Positions 12,401-25,246 of a stretch of 64,000 nt of DNA are shown one piece after another (positions within the stretch are counted from its first letter, which is position 1; every line of letters starts with the position of its first letter). Source of the DNA: Apostichopus japonicus (lineage: Eukaryota > Echinodermata > Holothuroidea > Aspidochirotida > Stichopodidae). The translations under genes were made by a program, and so were the position numbers. Location of the stretch: assembly GCF_037975245.1 (NCBI RefSeq), contig NC_092569.1:16416001-16480000 (forward strand). Reading direction: 5' to 3'. Below the pieces are notes generated by a model. It was not told where the DNA came from and ran no database searches. It saw only the letters and a list, made by a program, of their open reading frames with translations.

Positions 12401-14881
12401 TTTATGTACAGGGTTAAACAAGCCGATCCAACTTTCCTTGGTATGTTGGTCTGTGTGTATCGTAAGTTTAATTAATGAAGTATATGCCTAAGGTAATATA
12501 AAGTTATCGGTTTACATTATGCATTGGTACTTGGTAGATTCCCATTGGATATAATCGATTCAAAATTTAAATTCAGTGTTTGTGATTTATGAGTGTAATT
12601 TATAAATTTAAGGCATCATTCCACAAGATATAATATGGATATAAAAACGTTAACGGATTGAGCTCTGAGTAGCTGTAAAGTACCCTACGTCTTATAATTC
12701 ACCTTTGGTCAGATGATATGTCAAATATGAATCATAAAACTACGTTTTTATGATTTTAAGGCATCATTCCAAAATATATAATTTGAATATAAAGAAGTTT
12801 GATTGATTGCTCTGAGTTTATGTACAGTACACTACATCTTATAATTCACCTTCGTTTAGATTAAATGTCAAATATGAAGGTTTAAACTATGTTTGTGCTA
12901 TAATATTAAAAGACTAGATTTGGCAGCAAAGTGCCAAGAGCGTTAACATTTGTTAAAATTGATAATTTATTGCTTTCATGTAAGTAATTCACAGTAAGTT
13001 GTAGACTGACAGGTAAGTATCAGGTTTTTATCTACTTTGATTTCTTTAATCGATTCCTTAATCAGGTTACTTGTTACTTTGAAAGGTATATTGAAAACAC
13101 ATTTGTCAAATGCGTATATTTCTTGGCGCGAAAATGGAGCATCCCCACCAAAGAATATAAGCAATTAAAGGTTAGGAACTGATTACTGGTAAAAGCAACA
13201 TTCATCATAACATGTACCTAATATTCGATAACAAATTTCGTCCAACAGAATATCTAATACATATCCAATGAATTGGGGAAATAAATATTTATTTGAGAGA
13301 GATTTTAAAGGCCTTCATCTTTAAACATGATACCACGGTTACATGAAACATATACTGATAGATGATATTTTATTCAGTCTCCTGAAAAAAAGTTTGATAG
13401 TCACTTGTAGAGATATCCTAAGTTCATTGTGTAAACTTGATGAAATAATATCGATATGTTTTCCTTTTTACTTTTCAACTGTTATAAAAAGAAAGCCTAT
13501 TTATGAAGATTACCTTGATGAGATCTCAAGGAAGGAACGCGCTCAAAACACAGGAGAAAACAAACTACAATGTCAATTGATATAAACAATGAGCCTTGCG
13601 GTAGAATAAATACATTTCTATCATAGTGGGTATCCTGAGTAGATATTCACAAATGCCAAAATCGTCAAGACAACTTTATTCTTTTTTGTCTACTTTTAAT
13701 ATGCTTTAGTCTTAAATGTAATTAAAGGAATATAAATTTGACTTTTGAAATATTTGGATCTTATTTTCTTGATATATAGAAGATAATCGTTTGAATCTTT
13801 CCTGCAACTTAAGTTTTTATCATTAATGAGTATTTTTTATTTCAGACTTCATTTAATCTAACTTAACTGATCCGTTGATAAGAAAATGTTTAGTTTTATC
13901 GATTGCTTCAAATAGTTCCTTTTATTGTTTCAATGCATTAAGTTATTGGCATTGCACTGTACCATGTATCTAGCAAGTCACCTTCCTTCATGTATTTTTA
14001 AAAATATATATTTGAATTACCAAAAATGAATGTTCGAACTATGTTTGTACTATAGGATTGATGTACTAGCTTGGAAGCAAGGTAAAGATGGCTTTAAGGA
14101 GATATTCCAAATAATCTTTAAGGAATCCACAGTTATATCCTTACATATGATAATTATACTTACGTTTTTCTATATCGATAATTGTTATAGTTTATTTGTT
14201 ATATTGGACGATATAATTAAATATCCGTTTGAAGCGTGATCGTTTCCACGATATATTGGCAAGTCATTGTCAATGTTAAATTGCCTATTGTATACGTTAA
14301 CAAAAGGAAATTCATATCGCTGTTTTAAGAAAATAACTGATATTTAAACTCCTTTTCAAATCAATCTTATTTATGATATGGTGTCATATAATTGATTTTG
14401 TTTTATTGCGTACATGAGGTAGATCACAATGCGAAATCTAATTATTTTTTTTTAGAATAAGTTCAAGTTATCAATATTTTACAAACAGACAAATACATCA
14501 ATTGAACACCGACAATTAACTCAAACATCGTGGTAGAGAAATTGAAAAATCGTATTTAGTTTAAAAATGATTGAGTTAGAAATCAATTTATCAAAATTAA
14601 ATTTTCAACTTCAACTTATTAAATAAGTAGATTAAGTACAAACTAGCCAGATAGCAAAGATAGAAAATACATCATTTGAACACCAAATGTGAGCATGGTA
14701 ACGAAAACTGGCACATTAATATTAAAGTTCGAAAACTATCAAATTAGAAATCACTGATCACACCTAAAATACAACTTCAACTTGAAGTTGATAAAAGATA
14801 AAAGTAACTTACGGTTTCTGCCTGAAAAGCTGGAAGTTGAGAGAAGAGTCCCAAAACACAAAATGTAAGGATGAACTTCAT
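6204..14881 (-). CDS. Secreted fibrinogen-related lectin-like protein, gene A (intact, 270 aa)
   Basis: Five coding exons on the minus strand: 14813-14881, 10341-10386, 8874-9046, 8031-8301 and 6204-6457, with intron phases 0, 1, 0, 1 and GT/AG ends throughout. The product has a signal peptide (about residues 1-21), a short hydrophilic propeptide ending R32-N-K-R35 (a furin-type site), then one fibrinogen C-terminal domain from the PRDC motif (C54) through VYC (C86), GGGWT, the FYRDW and EFWLGND motifs and DSDND (203-207), to the end. FReD proteins of this kind are secreted and bind carbohydrates or acetyl groups in innate immunity; that role is inferred from the family. Cysteines are C54, C61 and C86 only. 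The usual C-terminal disulfide is absent, and a Tyr run (227-230) sits in the ligand-side loop. N-glycosylation sequons occur at N87 and N196. No collagen or coiled-coil region is present. Confidence 0.88.
7265..7380 (+). repeat. 29-bp minisatellite in FReD-A intron 4
   Basis: Four head-to-tail copies of a 29-bp unit containing CAACCTGAGTTCATTTAAGG. The outer copies read GTATC and the inner ones CTTTC at the variable position. Gene B has only about two copies at 23694-23753. There are no spacers between units, so this is not a CRISPR-like structure. Confidence 0.9.
9340..10060. repeat. Intron 2 internal duplication, gene A
   Basis: Within intron 2, sequence around 9340-9460 (GACAAATGTTGG, then ACCGCCGCGA and a CAGCCAGTGTTAAAAGC motif) recurs in degraded form around 9900-10020. 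The same pair is clearer in gene B (25690-25800 and 26266-26400) and gene C (59016-59130 and 59576-59700), with a period near 570 bp. The duplication therefore predates the gene array. Confidence 0.5.
10387..14812. other. FReD-A intron 1, with an old internal duplication
   Basis: A 4.4 kb intron without coding exons that I can support. Two stretches about 1.3 kb apart are related: 11927-12380 and 13240-13650. Both contain a TTTATTTGAGAGA motif, a run resembling AACACAGGAGAAAACA, and a CTGAGTAGATATTCACAA-like end. A shorter tandem duplication (about 147 bp period) lies at 12612-12890 and is single-copy in genes B and C. The short ORFs are not shared as protein between copies. Confidence 0.5.
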
Positions 14882-14989
14882 CGCGACGATTTGTTCTGGT
14901 CTTAACGATCGCAAATCTCAAGAAGGAATGAAGTCAACTTTCTGGCAGCGAACCAGTTCAACCACTTTCTGAGCATACCCTGCGTACTA

Positions 14990-15044
14990 TGACGTGGTTG
15001 TTAACACGTGTCACCGAAGAGCTGATTAACCATTTACATTTATA
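14990..15044 (-). promoter_or_regulatory. Upstream region of FReD gene A
   Basis: TATAAA on the minus strand at 15039-15044, CACGTG at 15005-15010 and TGACGTGG (plus-strand reading) at 14990-14997, upstream of the ATG at 14881. TGACGTGG resembles CREB/ATF6-class sites and CACGTG is a bHLH E-box. The spacing to the ATG matches the other copies. Confidence 0.4.
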
Positions 15045-16391
15045 TTATTTGTTATAACCTGCATGATCACGTAAATAATAACACAAGCTAACAGTTTTTA
15101 TATTGTCCCTTAAAGAGTAAAACTTATGACACTTACTAACTGTCCATTTTTATAGCTTTGATTGTATAGACGTAATGCGATGCTGCTTAAATGGTCACAT
15201 CAGTTATAATACATTCATATGCAATCTCAAACCAATTCAAAATATGACTTTCGATAACACAAATTATATCGCATATATATTACACTCAGCTTTTTAACCT
15301 TTCACCTATAAATAACTCGGTAAGTTTGAATCCTAACTTACTACTTTCAAATAACTGAATTCGTCTCCTGTAGCTTACCATCAACAGTAGTATGATGTTA
15401 AGGAACTGCTGTAAAGCCCCTTAAGCAGTTAAAAAAATTCAAAAATATATCTACAATCAAGACTTAGGATACAATGTAACAGTATCAAACCTCCATATCT
15501 AGGGAAATACGAGTTTTTTTTATGTACAAAATCGCACCTACGATCTTTTAAGGTTACCATGTTTTTCATGAAAATACCCAGGATGCAAGTTTGCATGACG
15601 TCACACATGTACATCGGCAGGGTTAGACATGCCGCTATGCAGATTCTCTTGTAGTACCGCTACACAAAAAACAACGCTCGCGTTCGGTGTATGCCGAAAC
15701 TGCTAAACTATTACTGATTTTCAAATTAATACAACGGTTGAATTGGACTTTATTATACAGAAATATAAAGAATAATAACTTAAGTCACCCTGTATACATC
15801 TTGCGTTCGATTTTGAGTAATGTATACAGACGAGATGTAGCCTAGGCCTAAATAGTGTATCGTCCAATATCCACAATCGAAGTTCAGGTAACGAGTATAG
15901 TTACTATATAACTTAGTCATAGTAACACTACTCGACATACTGTGACTGCGATCATCAATTCGTCGATGAAAAGTATCGTTCATTCGAGTAATTCAACATG
16001 ACTGAGGCCCACATTTTCCCAGGTGAATATTGCGTAGAACTGACTACATCACCCCGACATAAGGTGCGACACAAAAATATGACAATGACAATCACTGTGC
16101 GTCTGTGTTGACGGTCATCTTTCAAAATACCACTTTACGCAAATTTATTTATAAACGACATTCAGCGTACGTATGCATTTGTCATTCAAAATTGGTTAAA
16201 TGTTTTACATTTACGTAAAGGTTAAAGGTGTTTAACATTTTTTTTAAATAAATATTCTAAAGTCTTACAAGTTGTGTAAAAATGAACTATGTAAATAGTT
16301 TTTAAGTTGGCAACGTATTTTCAGGAACTCTCTCAGATGCATGTTTGACGTCGTAAACAGCTGATTGTCTGCCTCCCTCTCCTCCAATATG

Positions 16392-16446
16392 GAGGATAAG
16401 GGCGGAGAAGGGGATAAGGGCGCATAAGGGCGAATAAGGGCGGGGA
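16392..16446 (+). repeat. GGATAAGGG-type minisatellite, unit 2
   Basis: Expanded paralogue of the repeat at 2137-2168, with about six variant units (GGATAAGGGC, GCATAAGGGC, GAATAAGGGC). G-rich on the plus strand. Confidence 0.7.
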
Positions 16447-18154
16447 ATTTTTTATTTATTTTATTTGTTATTCAATGAAGTCGTAAAGGAATAACATGAT
16501 AAAGTTCATTATTGTTGGCGTAAATATGTATACTAAAAATATGTGAAGAGTCAATCAGGCAGTATTGCTCCCCAATATGGTTAGTTTATACAAGGAGAAG
16601 GATTTATGTTTTTATGTGAGTGTCTTTGTGAAGTTATCCTTACTACCAACATGTTACAGAGGCAATAGAAATGAACTATTTTAATGAATGGAATTCATAA
16701 CGTAGGACGACATCAATCATATCATACAATGTACAGTATGTGTACAGTAAACCTCTGAACATGGATGAGAATATGGCAGTAGAGATCGAATTATCTTCCA
16801 GTTGGTCTTATTAAACAGTTGCCTTGAATTTAATGCCGAAACTGACTTTCTTTTTATCTTTTTATGTGCGTAATCTTGATATCGACTTGTGTCGGCTATT
16901 CTCCTTTATGACCGCTGAGAATGATGAAAACTTTTTATCAATTGTTGCCTGTCACAAAGACATACAAACACGTGGTCTGAGCATTCAGTGGTTGTAGAAG
17001 ACGTGTGTAGTGCTGCGTAAGAAGAGAAGCAATGTGATAGCCAGAGTAGATTACGTCAACAGGAAAGATAAAGGAAATCATCCCCTGTAAAATGATATGC
17101 TAGACAACAGAGAGATTACTTTAAGATAGTTTGTCGCCAGTTATGTTGGCGTATGACATATCGGCATGAAACTTCTGTTTTTAGACATCATACTTCAAGA
17201 TAGCTGTATGAGGTCGCTGTATAACTTACTCCTAGTCGATACTCATAAACAACAACTTTATAATAAGGGCTTTGATAAGACAAGGATGTATACAATCAAA
17301 CAATATGTGCGTGAACCTTTGCATGTGATCTATAAAAAGACTTAATTCAACCTCAGATAAGCACCTACATTGACGGCAAATCATTGGTAAAGACATTAAA
17401 GTCCCATCTACATTCGATTTCGACGGTATACATATTCCTTTTATTTCTTGGTGGGGGAGGAGGATATGAGGGGGGATGGACGGGGAGGGGAGGGGAATAG
17501 ACGAATGTATAATGTAGTCAATGGGCACATTCGCTAGATCTCTTCGGATCAGCCAACATGTTAAGAAAAAAGCCCATCGTCATGATTTGTGGTTATTTAC
17601 TACTCAATCGTACAAAAAGAAGTTGTCGAGTTAGGGATCGGTTACTTTGTGTTTATAATGGACTGCATAACGGGCTTGATATGATAATCGCAGTATCTAA
17701 CTAACCGCATTCACTTTCAAATACAGATAAAATAGTGGGAAATTTGGTAACATTCATATTGTCTAGTTAAAGGTTCCACTTGTGTGCATTTTTGCCTACA
17801 AAAAACAAGTGCTCTGTGTAAACACAAATGCTTAAAACAGTTAGTGTAACTGGAATTTTCGAAAATATGTTTCAAAAGAGCTCTTAGTCCATAGTTACTC
17901 CAGAAATAGTTTATAATATTAATGTTCAACTCCCGGTACTGTTATGATCTGCAGTCAGTCAATGCAAGTCAGTGCAAGTTTCGAGGAACTAGATAGGATC
18001 GATATAATAGCGCCCTCTATTAAGTATGGTTGTGGCTGGAGAGCCCCATTGAATTTTCAAGTGCTTACTGCTGTCGATACTTTGCAGCTCTGATTTTTTT
18101 GAGGGGCTCTTCTCAAACAGTGATATTCTTACGGCGATACGAATTGCATTTGGT

Positions 18155-18192
18155 TTATTATTATTATTATAATTATTATTATTATTATATTG
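18155..18192. repeat. ATT/TTA trinucleotide microsatellite
   Basis: A run of TTATTA units with one TAA interruption. The paralogous sequence in unit 1 (around 4695-4720) has no such expansion. Confidence 0.85.
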
Positions 18193-19208
18193 GTAATTGT
18201 ATTGTTGCAAAGGTAATGATATAAAAGGAAAGACCACTCAATATTCATTTGAGTTTCTGCAAAGTAAACATGGTTTGAAATTAACATTAAATGTAATACA
18301 CAAGTTTAATAATATGAAAGTAAATCAATTGGCAAATTACGGAAAGTAGTCGTGTTGCGGCGTATGTAAAGCATTGAATGGTTAAAACCCTTTGGTAAGA
18401 TAAATTAATTTCAATTAGTTTTGTTTTAAGCTAAGAACTAAGCTACCAGGAATTTTAGAGCTAAACTAAAACGGAATTTAAAACTTGCAAATTTGTCTAT
18501 TGTTTTGTCTGATGTTATGACTATTAAACAATCTTATAAAAATGAAGGTCGAGTGACAATATGACATTGTTTAGTAACAGGGGTAGGGTAAGATGCAGGT
18601 TGCCCCCTCCTCCTTACTTATTGCTATTGTGATCGACAGTGGTAATGCGACGCCCCGTCTGCGCATTTGCTACACCTACGGATGAACTCAAAAGCAATTT
18701 GCGGGATCGCTCTGGTTTATCAATTGAATTAGAAAACAAGAGTTTCAGATAATCAAATGATGGAATTTTTAGTCACATTTCTCTTTGTAAACCTTGAAGT
18801 ATCTTTTACAAATATGGCATATTCACGAAATCCCTCCCCTCTAAATTTACGAAATGTATTGAATTTCCATCTGGGAACCCTACGCTAAATAATAAATTAA
18901 AAGATTCCCCCAGTGACTTGGGTAGTGACTTGCATGGGACAGTGGTGAATCGAGGATTCCACAAAAGAAGGAGTGCTGCCCTGGTGTCATTAAAGCCGTC
19001 TCCTGTTCAGGGATTTTGTTGTTTTTTAACAATCAAAGAATGAACAATTCAGACGCCAAAGAGTGCATTCTGATACATATTAAGACAAATTAAATAAATA
19101 CAAGTAGTGCTAAATGCCAGTTTTTGCTAACAAATATTTCGTATGATATTGAAAAAAAAGATGGGTGGACAGCCGTATAGAAGTAACTCAATTCTTCTCC
19201 AACTGAAT

Positions 19209-20238
19209 AAGGAAAGTACCACGAATGATCCATTTACCCCGACTGACCATCTAAGGTAGAGATGGGGAGGGGGGGGGGGGGTGAGGGCATGGTCTCTGTG
19301 AGCGATTATTATAAATTACGCTCCTACCTCAAATGGAAGAAGTGTGTTATATGTTTTTCTTAGCTAAGTTAACGCTCACCAAACTTCAATGTAAGTCCAG
19401 CATGTTCAAGGTTTTAACACGTGATATTTCTGCTCTTGTTGTGACTTGAAACTCCGAAATAGCTGGGTCTACTTCAAATAATTCTCCTTTTGTCTTACAC
19501 ACATACTAATTGTTAAACTACTGTTTCAATAGACACTATACACTTGTATTGGTAACTGGCACGTTGGCTATACATGGCACGTAATTTTATATTCTCAAAT
19601 GAAAATGTTTAGCCGCGACGAAGCCGAAAGGTTGTTCATTAAATCCCTTGAATCGACACAATTTCCTCAATTATGTTCGATATGTTAATGTACTTTAAAA
19701 TGCAGTAATCCAGAAACAAGCAAAGATAAACAAGATTTAGTATTTAATATTGAATGATATCTTCATTTCGATGTAGTTTTAGCTAAATCAATTAATGCTC
19801 TTGCGGATGGTTATCTATTACTATTTATATCAACATTTTATATGGTAAAGGGTTTACTACGATTAACTGTCAAGTACTGTGTTAACAGTTATATTGATAC
19901 TAACCTTAATAAGGATCATATTCACAGGTGTGTCAAAGTATCTTTATTTCTGTATCTATGGGGGGGGGGGGGAGTGGTAAGGGATGTAAAATACATACTT
20001 ATAGGCAAAATCGTTTTTTTTTTAAAGAAATTTATAGACTGGCTGCTTTCCAATAAATGTATCCCATGTTATGAGTTTCGTTTTGTTATGTGGAGTAAGG
20101 AATGTACCTTAAGTGATGAAATTTCATCAATTATGTTCAAATCGTTAATGTACTCTAAAATGCAATTATCCAGAAACAAGCAAATATAAACATGATCATA
20201 TTGAATGATTTTTGAATTCCATGTTATTTTTGGCAAAT
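19209..20238. repeat. Unit-2-specific insertion with internal duplication
   Basis: Unit 1 is continuous across the equivalent point near 5700, while unit 2 has about 1.03 kb extra. Inside, sequence at 19670-19850 resembles 20130-20300: both contain CAGAAACAAGCAAA followed later by GCGGATGGTTAT. This indicates a local duplication with a period of about 450 bp. Poly-G runs occur at 19266-19281 and near 19961-19971. No coding function was seen. Confidence 0.5.
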
Positions 20239-20327
20239 TTATTGATACTTAGGCGGATGGTTATTTATTACTTACACTTTGGTAAGTTGTATGGTAATTT
20301 AACAGTTACATTCACTATAACCTTTAA

Positions 20328-20688
20328 GGGTGTGAAGACTCGCGCAAAAAGAAACGTCTAATGCCGGTAATCTGACCTAGGTTCGAATGAGGTGTAACAG
20401 AAGTGTTAGACACCACCATCGATCCCCCAAAACACACACACAGCTTGCTACCATGGGTAATTAGAGACTAGTCTACAGTCAGTACATACAGCTGCGGTCA
20501 ATACCCACAGCACAGTGTACAAACTATACAGCGATGGACATCTCAGGTCCAGCTAAAGATAACAAGGTATCATGTTTCATTACTGTACTGTCTGCATTTT
20601 GTAGCGACACGAACAAAACGTCACTTGCAAGCAACGGGAAGTTAACTTTTTCAGATGGCCGCACGCGGTTTGGGGCGAGTCTTCAATG
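20328..20688. mobile_element. MITE with TGAAGACTCGC inverted termini
   Basis: Absent from the matching position in unit 1 (near 5801-5815), so it is a clean insertion of about 361 bp. The ends are inverted copies: left TGTGAAGACTCGCGC, right (reverse complement) ATTGAAGACTCGCCCC. CCTTTAA is repeated on both sides (20321-20327 and 20689-20695), consistent with a 7-9 bp target duplication. The superfamily is not certain. It has no ORF, so it is non-autonomous. Confidence 0.7.
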
Positions 20689-21856
20689 CCTTTAAAGATA
20701 TCATGAATGTTTATCAGAGTAACTATTTTCTACAGGGGGGGGGGGGGAGGGGGCAAGCTGCTTTCAATTAAAGGTGCTAACATTATTATCTTCGTCATCA
20801 GCTTACTGCTGTTTAAAAATTCAACACACACAGGACAAAGGATTTACACTCAGGGTGGATAATTACCTGACATTTATTCAAAAAATATTATCAAGAAGCA
20901 GTTATCGGTTTTGAAAGAGAGATATATTTAAAGTTGTTCGTCAAGTTAAATTTTCGTTCATTGTATTCGAAAGTTGTAAGTTCATTTTTCTAGAAGCACT
21001 CATTGATTGATGTTGCTGTCTGCGGCTGATGTATCACACTGGATGTATCTTCATTTCTGCGTATTTTATGTTGTAATTACTTCCTGGAAGACTATACCAG
21101 TGGATGCTTTTGTAATTAGTACTTCCGGATGAGTAAAGTCCGTTGAGATTGACATTATAGTCATAAGTCTTGTACCACCACGCTCCATGATAATTCTGGG
21201 CCAGGTTATAACTACTATGTAGGTCGTTGTCACTGTCGAATGTAGTAAATGACATGTTCCTGTAGTAAGCCATTCTATCATTCACTGTGAAAATGAAAAC
21301 ACGAGATGGAGATAAAATGCATGATCATATTTAAAATAGTTTTCAGTTATTTCCACACGGCATAAATTAAGAGACGGTTCATAGTATAATTTATGTAGAA
21401 TTATTGATGAATGAAACACTGTCAAATTAAACAAACAGTTTTTTTTTAAATTTGTATTAATTCCCAAATAAATGTTGTATACACCGCTTGAAGGAATTGT
21501 TAGTGCCTTTAGATGAAACCCAAATTAATATTGATTTGCTTTATTATACTTTTGTGCTTTTTTCCCAACATTATAAGAACACAATGATATATTTTCATTG
21601 CAAACTGACAATTTCTTTACGATTATACTGGAACCCTTTCCAACGTCAATTAATACAAACAATAAAAACGGGACAAAATGGCTAAATTTAAACCAGTTTG
21701 TTGTCAGTATCCAATTTTCACATCACACGTTATGGATTCATTTTTACTTTATGATACACATTATGTCTATGTCAAGTATTATATCGTTGCTACGACAATG
21801 GTACCGGTATGTGGGAACCGTATATAAAATTAAATTAACCAATTATGAAGAACATT

Positions 21857-23461
21857 TGTTAATTGGACTTGGGGTGCGGGGCGCCCTCTAACCAACCAGA
21901 TAACCAAATGAAGGGAAACTAGAAATCTTTGCTTCGCTTCTTTAATCTCTCTTCAAATCATGCGAGTGCATGAACGGTAAAACTGAAAAATAAACAAAAG
22001 ACTAATAACTAATGTGTACAGAAAAACATTGAAAATAAACACAGTCGATGACTAGTGAAACACATCTAAGCTTTAAGATGCACAAGGTAGCAAGGAAAAC
22101 CTGAATACATACTGGCAACAACCATACACCCCATCACACTGCATACAATCTAACGCATGAGAATACATCTAGCTATCTCATACAACCACTCACATCTCAA
22201 AACCAAGGCTTATGTAGATAATACAACACACCCAAGCAGAATGATATAAATATCACAATGAACGTATATAAAAAGCTTGTTTAATAATAATACAAAACAA
22301 TGACAGAAGAAAAACTTAATGGTACAAGATCATATAAATTCTGACAATTGATGTATAACTTGTAACACGGCGTGCAGCAAAATCCCTGTGGCTTTCATAA
22401 TATATTCTTATACATAAATCGTGGGCACCCGGCACGTGACACGACAGTACGTGAATAAACAACAGTACTTCAACAAAATAAACAATGTTACATCTTAACT
22501 GTATGCATCTCTTAACAACTTAGCAACTGTAATTTAAAATAAGATAACTACTGCTGGGCACAAGCTAAAATGACAGAAACACATTTAACAATGTCTTCAA
22601 GAGAAGATATGACAGTACTGCAAAACACTTACAGAATGTTATCCCCTAGCTCTTAATGTCCCTGAATCACAAGCTACTCAGCTTAAAACATCAGACATCT
22701 TGCAGCGGTCGTTCTGTCACCTAAAAAAGGAATCAACAATAAACAATCCTCAAGAGGCAGAACAATAAACAAGCAGTACAAAACACTTGTCTCCAACACT
22801 AAGACTACACAGCGACTTGAAGAAAACAAAACCACATGCAAAATGATGAGAAGATCCCAGCTCATGAATATTCATAAGTCAAGAACAAAAATGGCGATTG
22901 GAGGTGCTTTAGCGAGTGCTCTGTATGTACAAAAACTAAGTACCCAAGGTTCACAATCAAGGTGATAAAAGTAGCGATAAACTCTGAAACAGGTCACACA
23001 TGTATACGTCATGTACCTCAAAAATATCTGTAAGAACTATACATCTCGAAGAATGTATTTTTCAACCCAAACTGTAGCCTTACATATGAAAATTCTACTC
23101 TAAAAAATCACCGTGAAACTTGAAAATCAGTTTAACGCAGAAACACTAGCATACATTATACACAAACAACACCTCTGTCCGGCAGAACAACACTGGCCAC
23201 AAGAGTAAACTTAAAACACGGATAATTCAAAAACTATTGCATTAGCAGGAAAAAACAACATATAAATAGGTTCAAAACTCACCAGAAAACATCATACTAA
23301 TGATCATATCAAACAAATTACGCCATGTGAGCTGAACTTCTGAAACTATACCGACATGAACAAACAGGTTGTCTTAACATGTGTAACTAACAAAGCTCCG
23401 TTCCTCGTCGAAAATAGAGGGCGTAGAAACAAACGACAATGTAAAAATCGCGAACAGCACA
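21857..23461. mobile_element. Probable solo LTR in FReD-B intron 4
   Basis: A 1605-bp insertion absent from intron 4 of gene A. It begins TGTTAATTGG and ends AACAGCACA, the TG...CA ends of an LTR, and is flanked by the 5-bp direct repeat ACATT (21852-21856 and 23462-23466). There is no long ORF, which fits a solo LTR left by recombination. Orientation is undetermined. Near each end there is also a short inverted motif, GCGCCCTCTA and TAGAGGGCG. Confidence 0.7.
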
Positions 23462-23693
23462 ACATTATTTTTTCATCAATGGTTTTATTTACCAAATTAT
23501 TGTATTATTGTTTGAGAAGTCTTTAAAGATTTTTACTCTGTTATTATTCTATTTTCGTTACGATTCCATTGGAACGGATATGAGGTCTTTTTAATTATTA
23601 GAGAGGGTAAAAAAAATTATGGGATGATGGGCAGATGACAAGGAAGTTGGAATAGGTTTGTTGTTATCAATTACAATGCCTTATGTCACTGTA

Positions 23694-23753
23694 GGTATAA
23701 GTGTTTCAACCTGAGTTCATTTAAGGTATATCTTTCAACCTGAGTTCATTTAA
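23694..23753 (+). repeat. 29-bp minisatellite, FReD-B intron 4
   Basis: Two copies of the CAACCTGAGTTCATTTAAGG-containing unit that occurs four times at 7265-7380. Confidence 0.85.
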
Positions 23754-25246
23754 GGTGCGCATTGATCATGGATTCCAACCACAATTTCACCTGACCAGCT
23801 CTCTTCCGATTTGAAAACAAACAGTGTTCTAATTGAATAAAAATTGTCAGTAATTGTCTATGACCGCCGGCTGTCTGCGCTTTAGCTCCCAATTTATCGT
23901 TTATCACATGTAAGTATACTTTATTAAATCTCACATTCGAACATAATAAATAAACCAAATATAATTCATATTTATGGATATATTAAAACAGTATGTTCAG
24001 ACTGACAGCGTTGACGTGTTGGATTCTTCCGGTGTTTTTTTTATAACAACAGAAGTATAGTATAACGGCCATTGCCCGGGAGGTTTGCAGTGTATCGTTG
24101 CAGATTTATGCAATGTTATTATAGACATGTAAATGAGTTCATCATCATAGATATCGTTTTTGAGATGATCATTTCTAAAAGTCTGCGCATATGCTACATA
24201 TTTGATGAATGATTACAATCACTAATGAACTGACAAATTTAAATACACGGGTTATTTTGACGACAAATGTTACAAAGGGAGGTAACGTATCAAGGTAGTA
24301 AAGCATAATTTGGTAGAGGCGTTCATAATTTCCTTGCTAATATTTAGTCCTTTGTAAGGTATTGATGGTGACAAGCAAAATCCACGAGGTTTTATATTTA
24401 CGTACCTGTAGTGCTGGAGCTATCGTAGTCTCCGAGGCCAACTAAACGATACTTAGTCTCTTCATCGCTGATCCTAAACAGGTCGTACTTCGCAAAATAG
24501 GGATCTCCGTTCACGTTGTTTAAATCAATGCGAAGCATGTAATCCTTTTGGTTGGTTAAGAGCGATATTTTATCGTTGCCAAGCCAAAATTCCTTATTTA
24601 GGAAACCAAAGCCATCTCGGTACTCATCCCAGTCTCTGTAAAATTCTACGGAACCATCGACCCGGCGTTGGAAGACCTGGTTTAGTTTCAAAACAAAAAC
24701 ATGTCATATTTGGGTTGAAAATAAAGAACAATGTGAACGATTTACGTTTGAGGGGTATGATGTATTAGCCTTAGTGTAGTTAGTGTTTAATGGTGCGTCT
24801 AACGTTGAACAGATACGGTAACCCTTGCACCATTTAGATTCTTCTTTTCAAATGGAATACATTGGTATCATATCATTTTTGCCCATATTGCGAACAGTAA
24901 TATGGCTATAGAAACATTTTGAGGCACCAAAAAACTTTACACTATAAGAGAAAACAATCATACTTAGGATTATTAAGGTTACTCGTGAAGTTATTTTAAG
25001 CGTTATTAGAAACAATATCTAATACAGTAAATTTGACACTAAGTAACGTTTTCCTGAGAATTAAATCAAATTGAAAGGTATGAATAAAGAATGCAGCCCT
25101 TGTCGAACGAATAAGCACCTGTAACACAGAAAATCTGTATAATGGAATCGCTTTTTACTGACCCAATGAAGTATAAAATATCAAAACACTGCAGCAGGCA
25201 CGCTAAGGAGATATGAATTAAGGCTAATATTATGTTATGTTCTTAC

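Larger units (their letters stand above)
573..14881 (-). repeat. Segmental duplication unit 1 (contains FReD gene A)
   Basis: This block runs from the start codon of FReD gene 0 to the start codon of gene A and is about 14.3 kb. Most of it realigns by eye with 14882-30790, with matching exons, introns and intergenic sequence, including short indels at homopolymers. The intergenic part (about 750-6120) holds no convincing gene: minus-strand and plus-strand ORFs there are short and are broken in the other unit. Confidence 0.8.

Noticed and set aside
20370-20400. GGTTCGAAT as a tRNA-like B box suggesting a SINE
   Set aside because: No matching A box at the right distance and no poly-A tail; the element has inverted terminal repeats, so a MITE explains it better.
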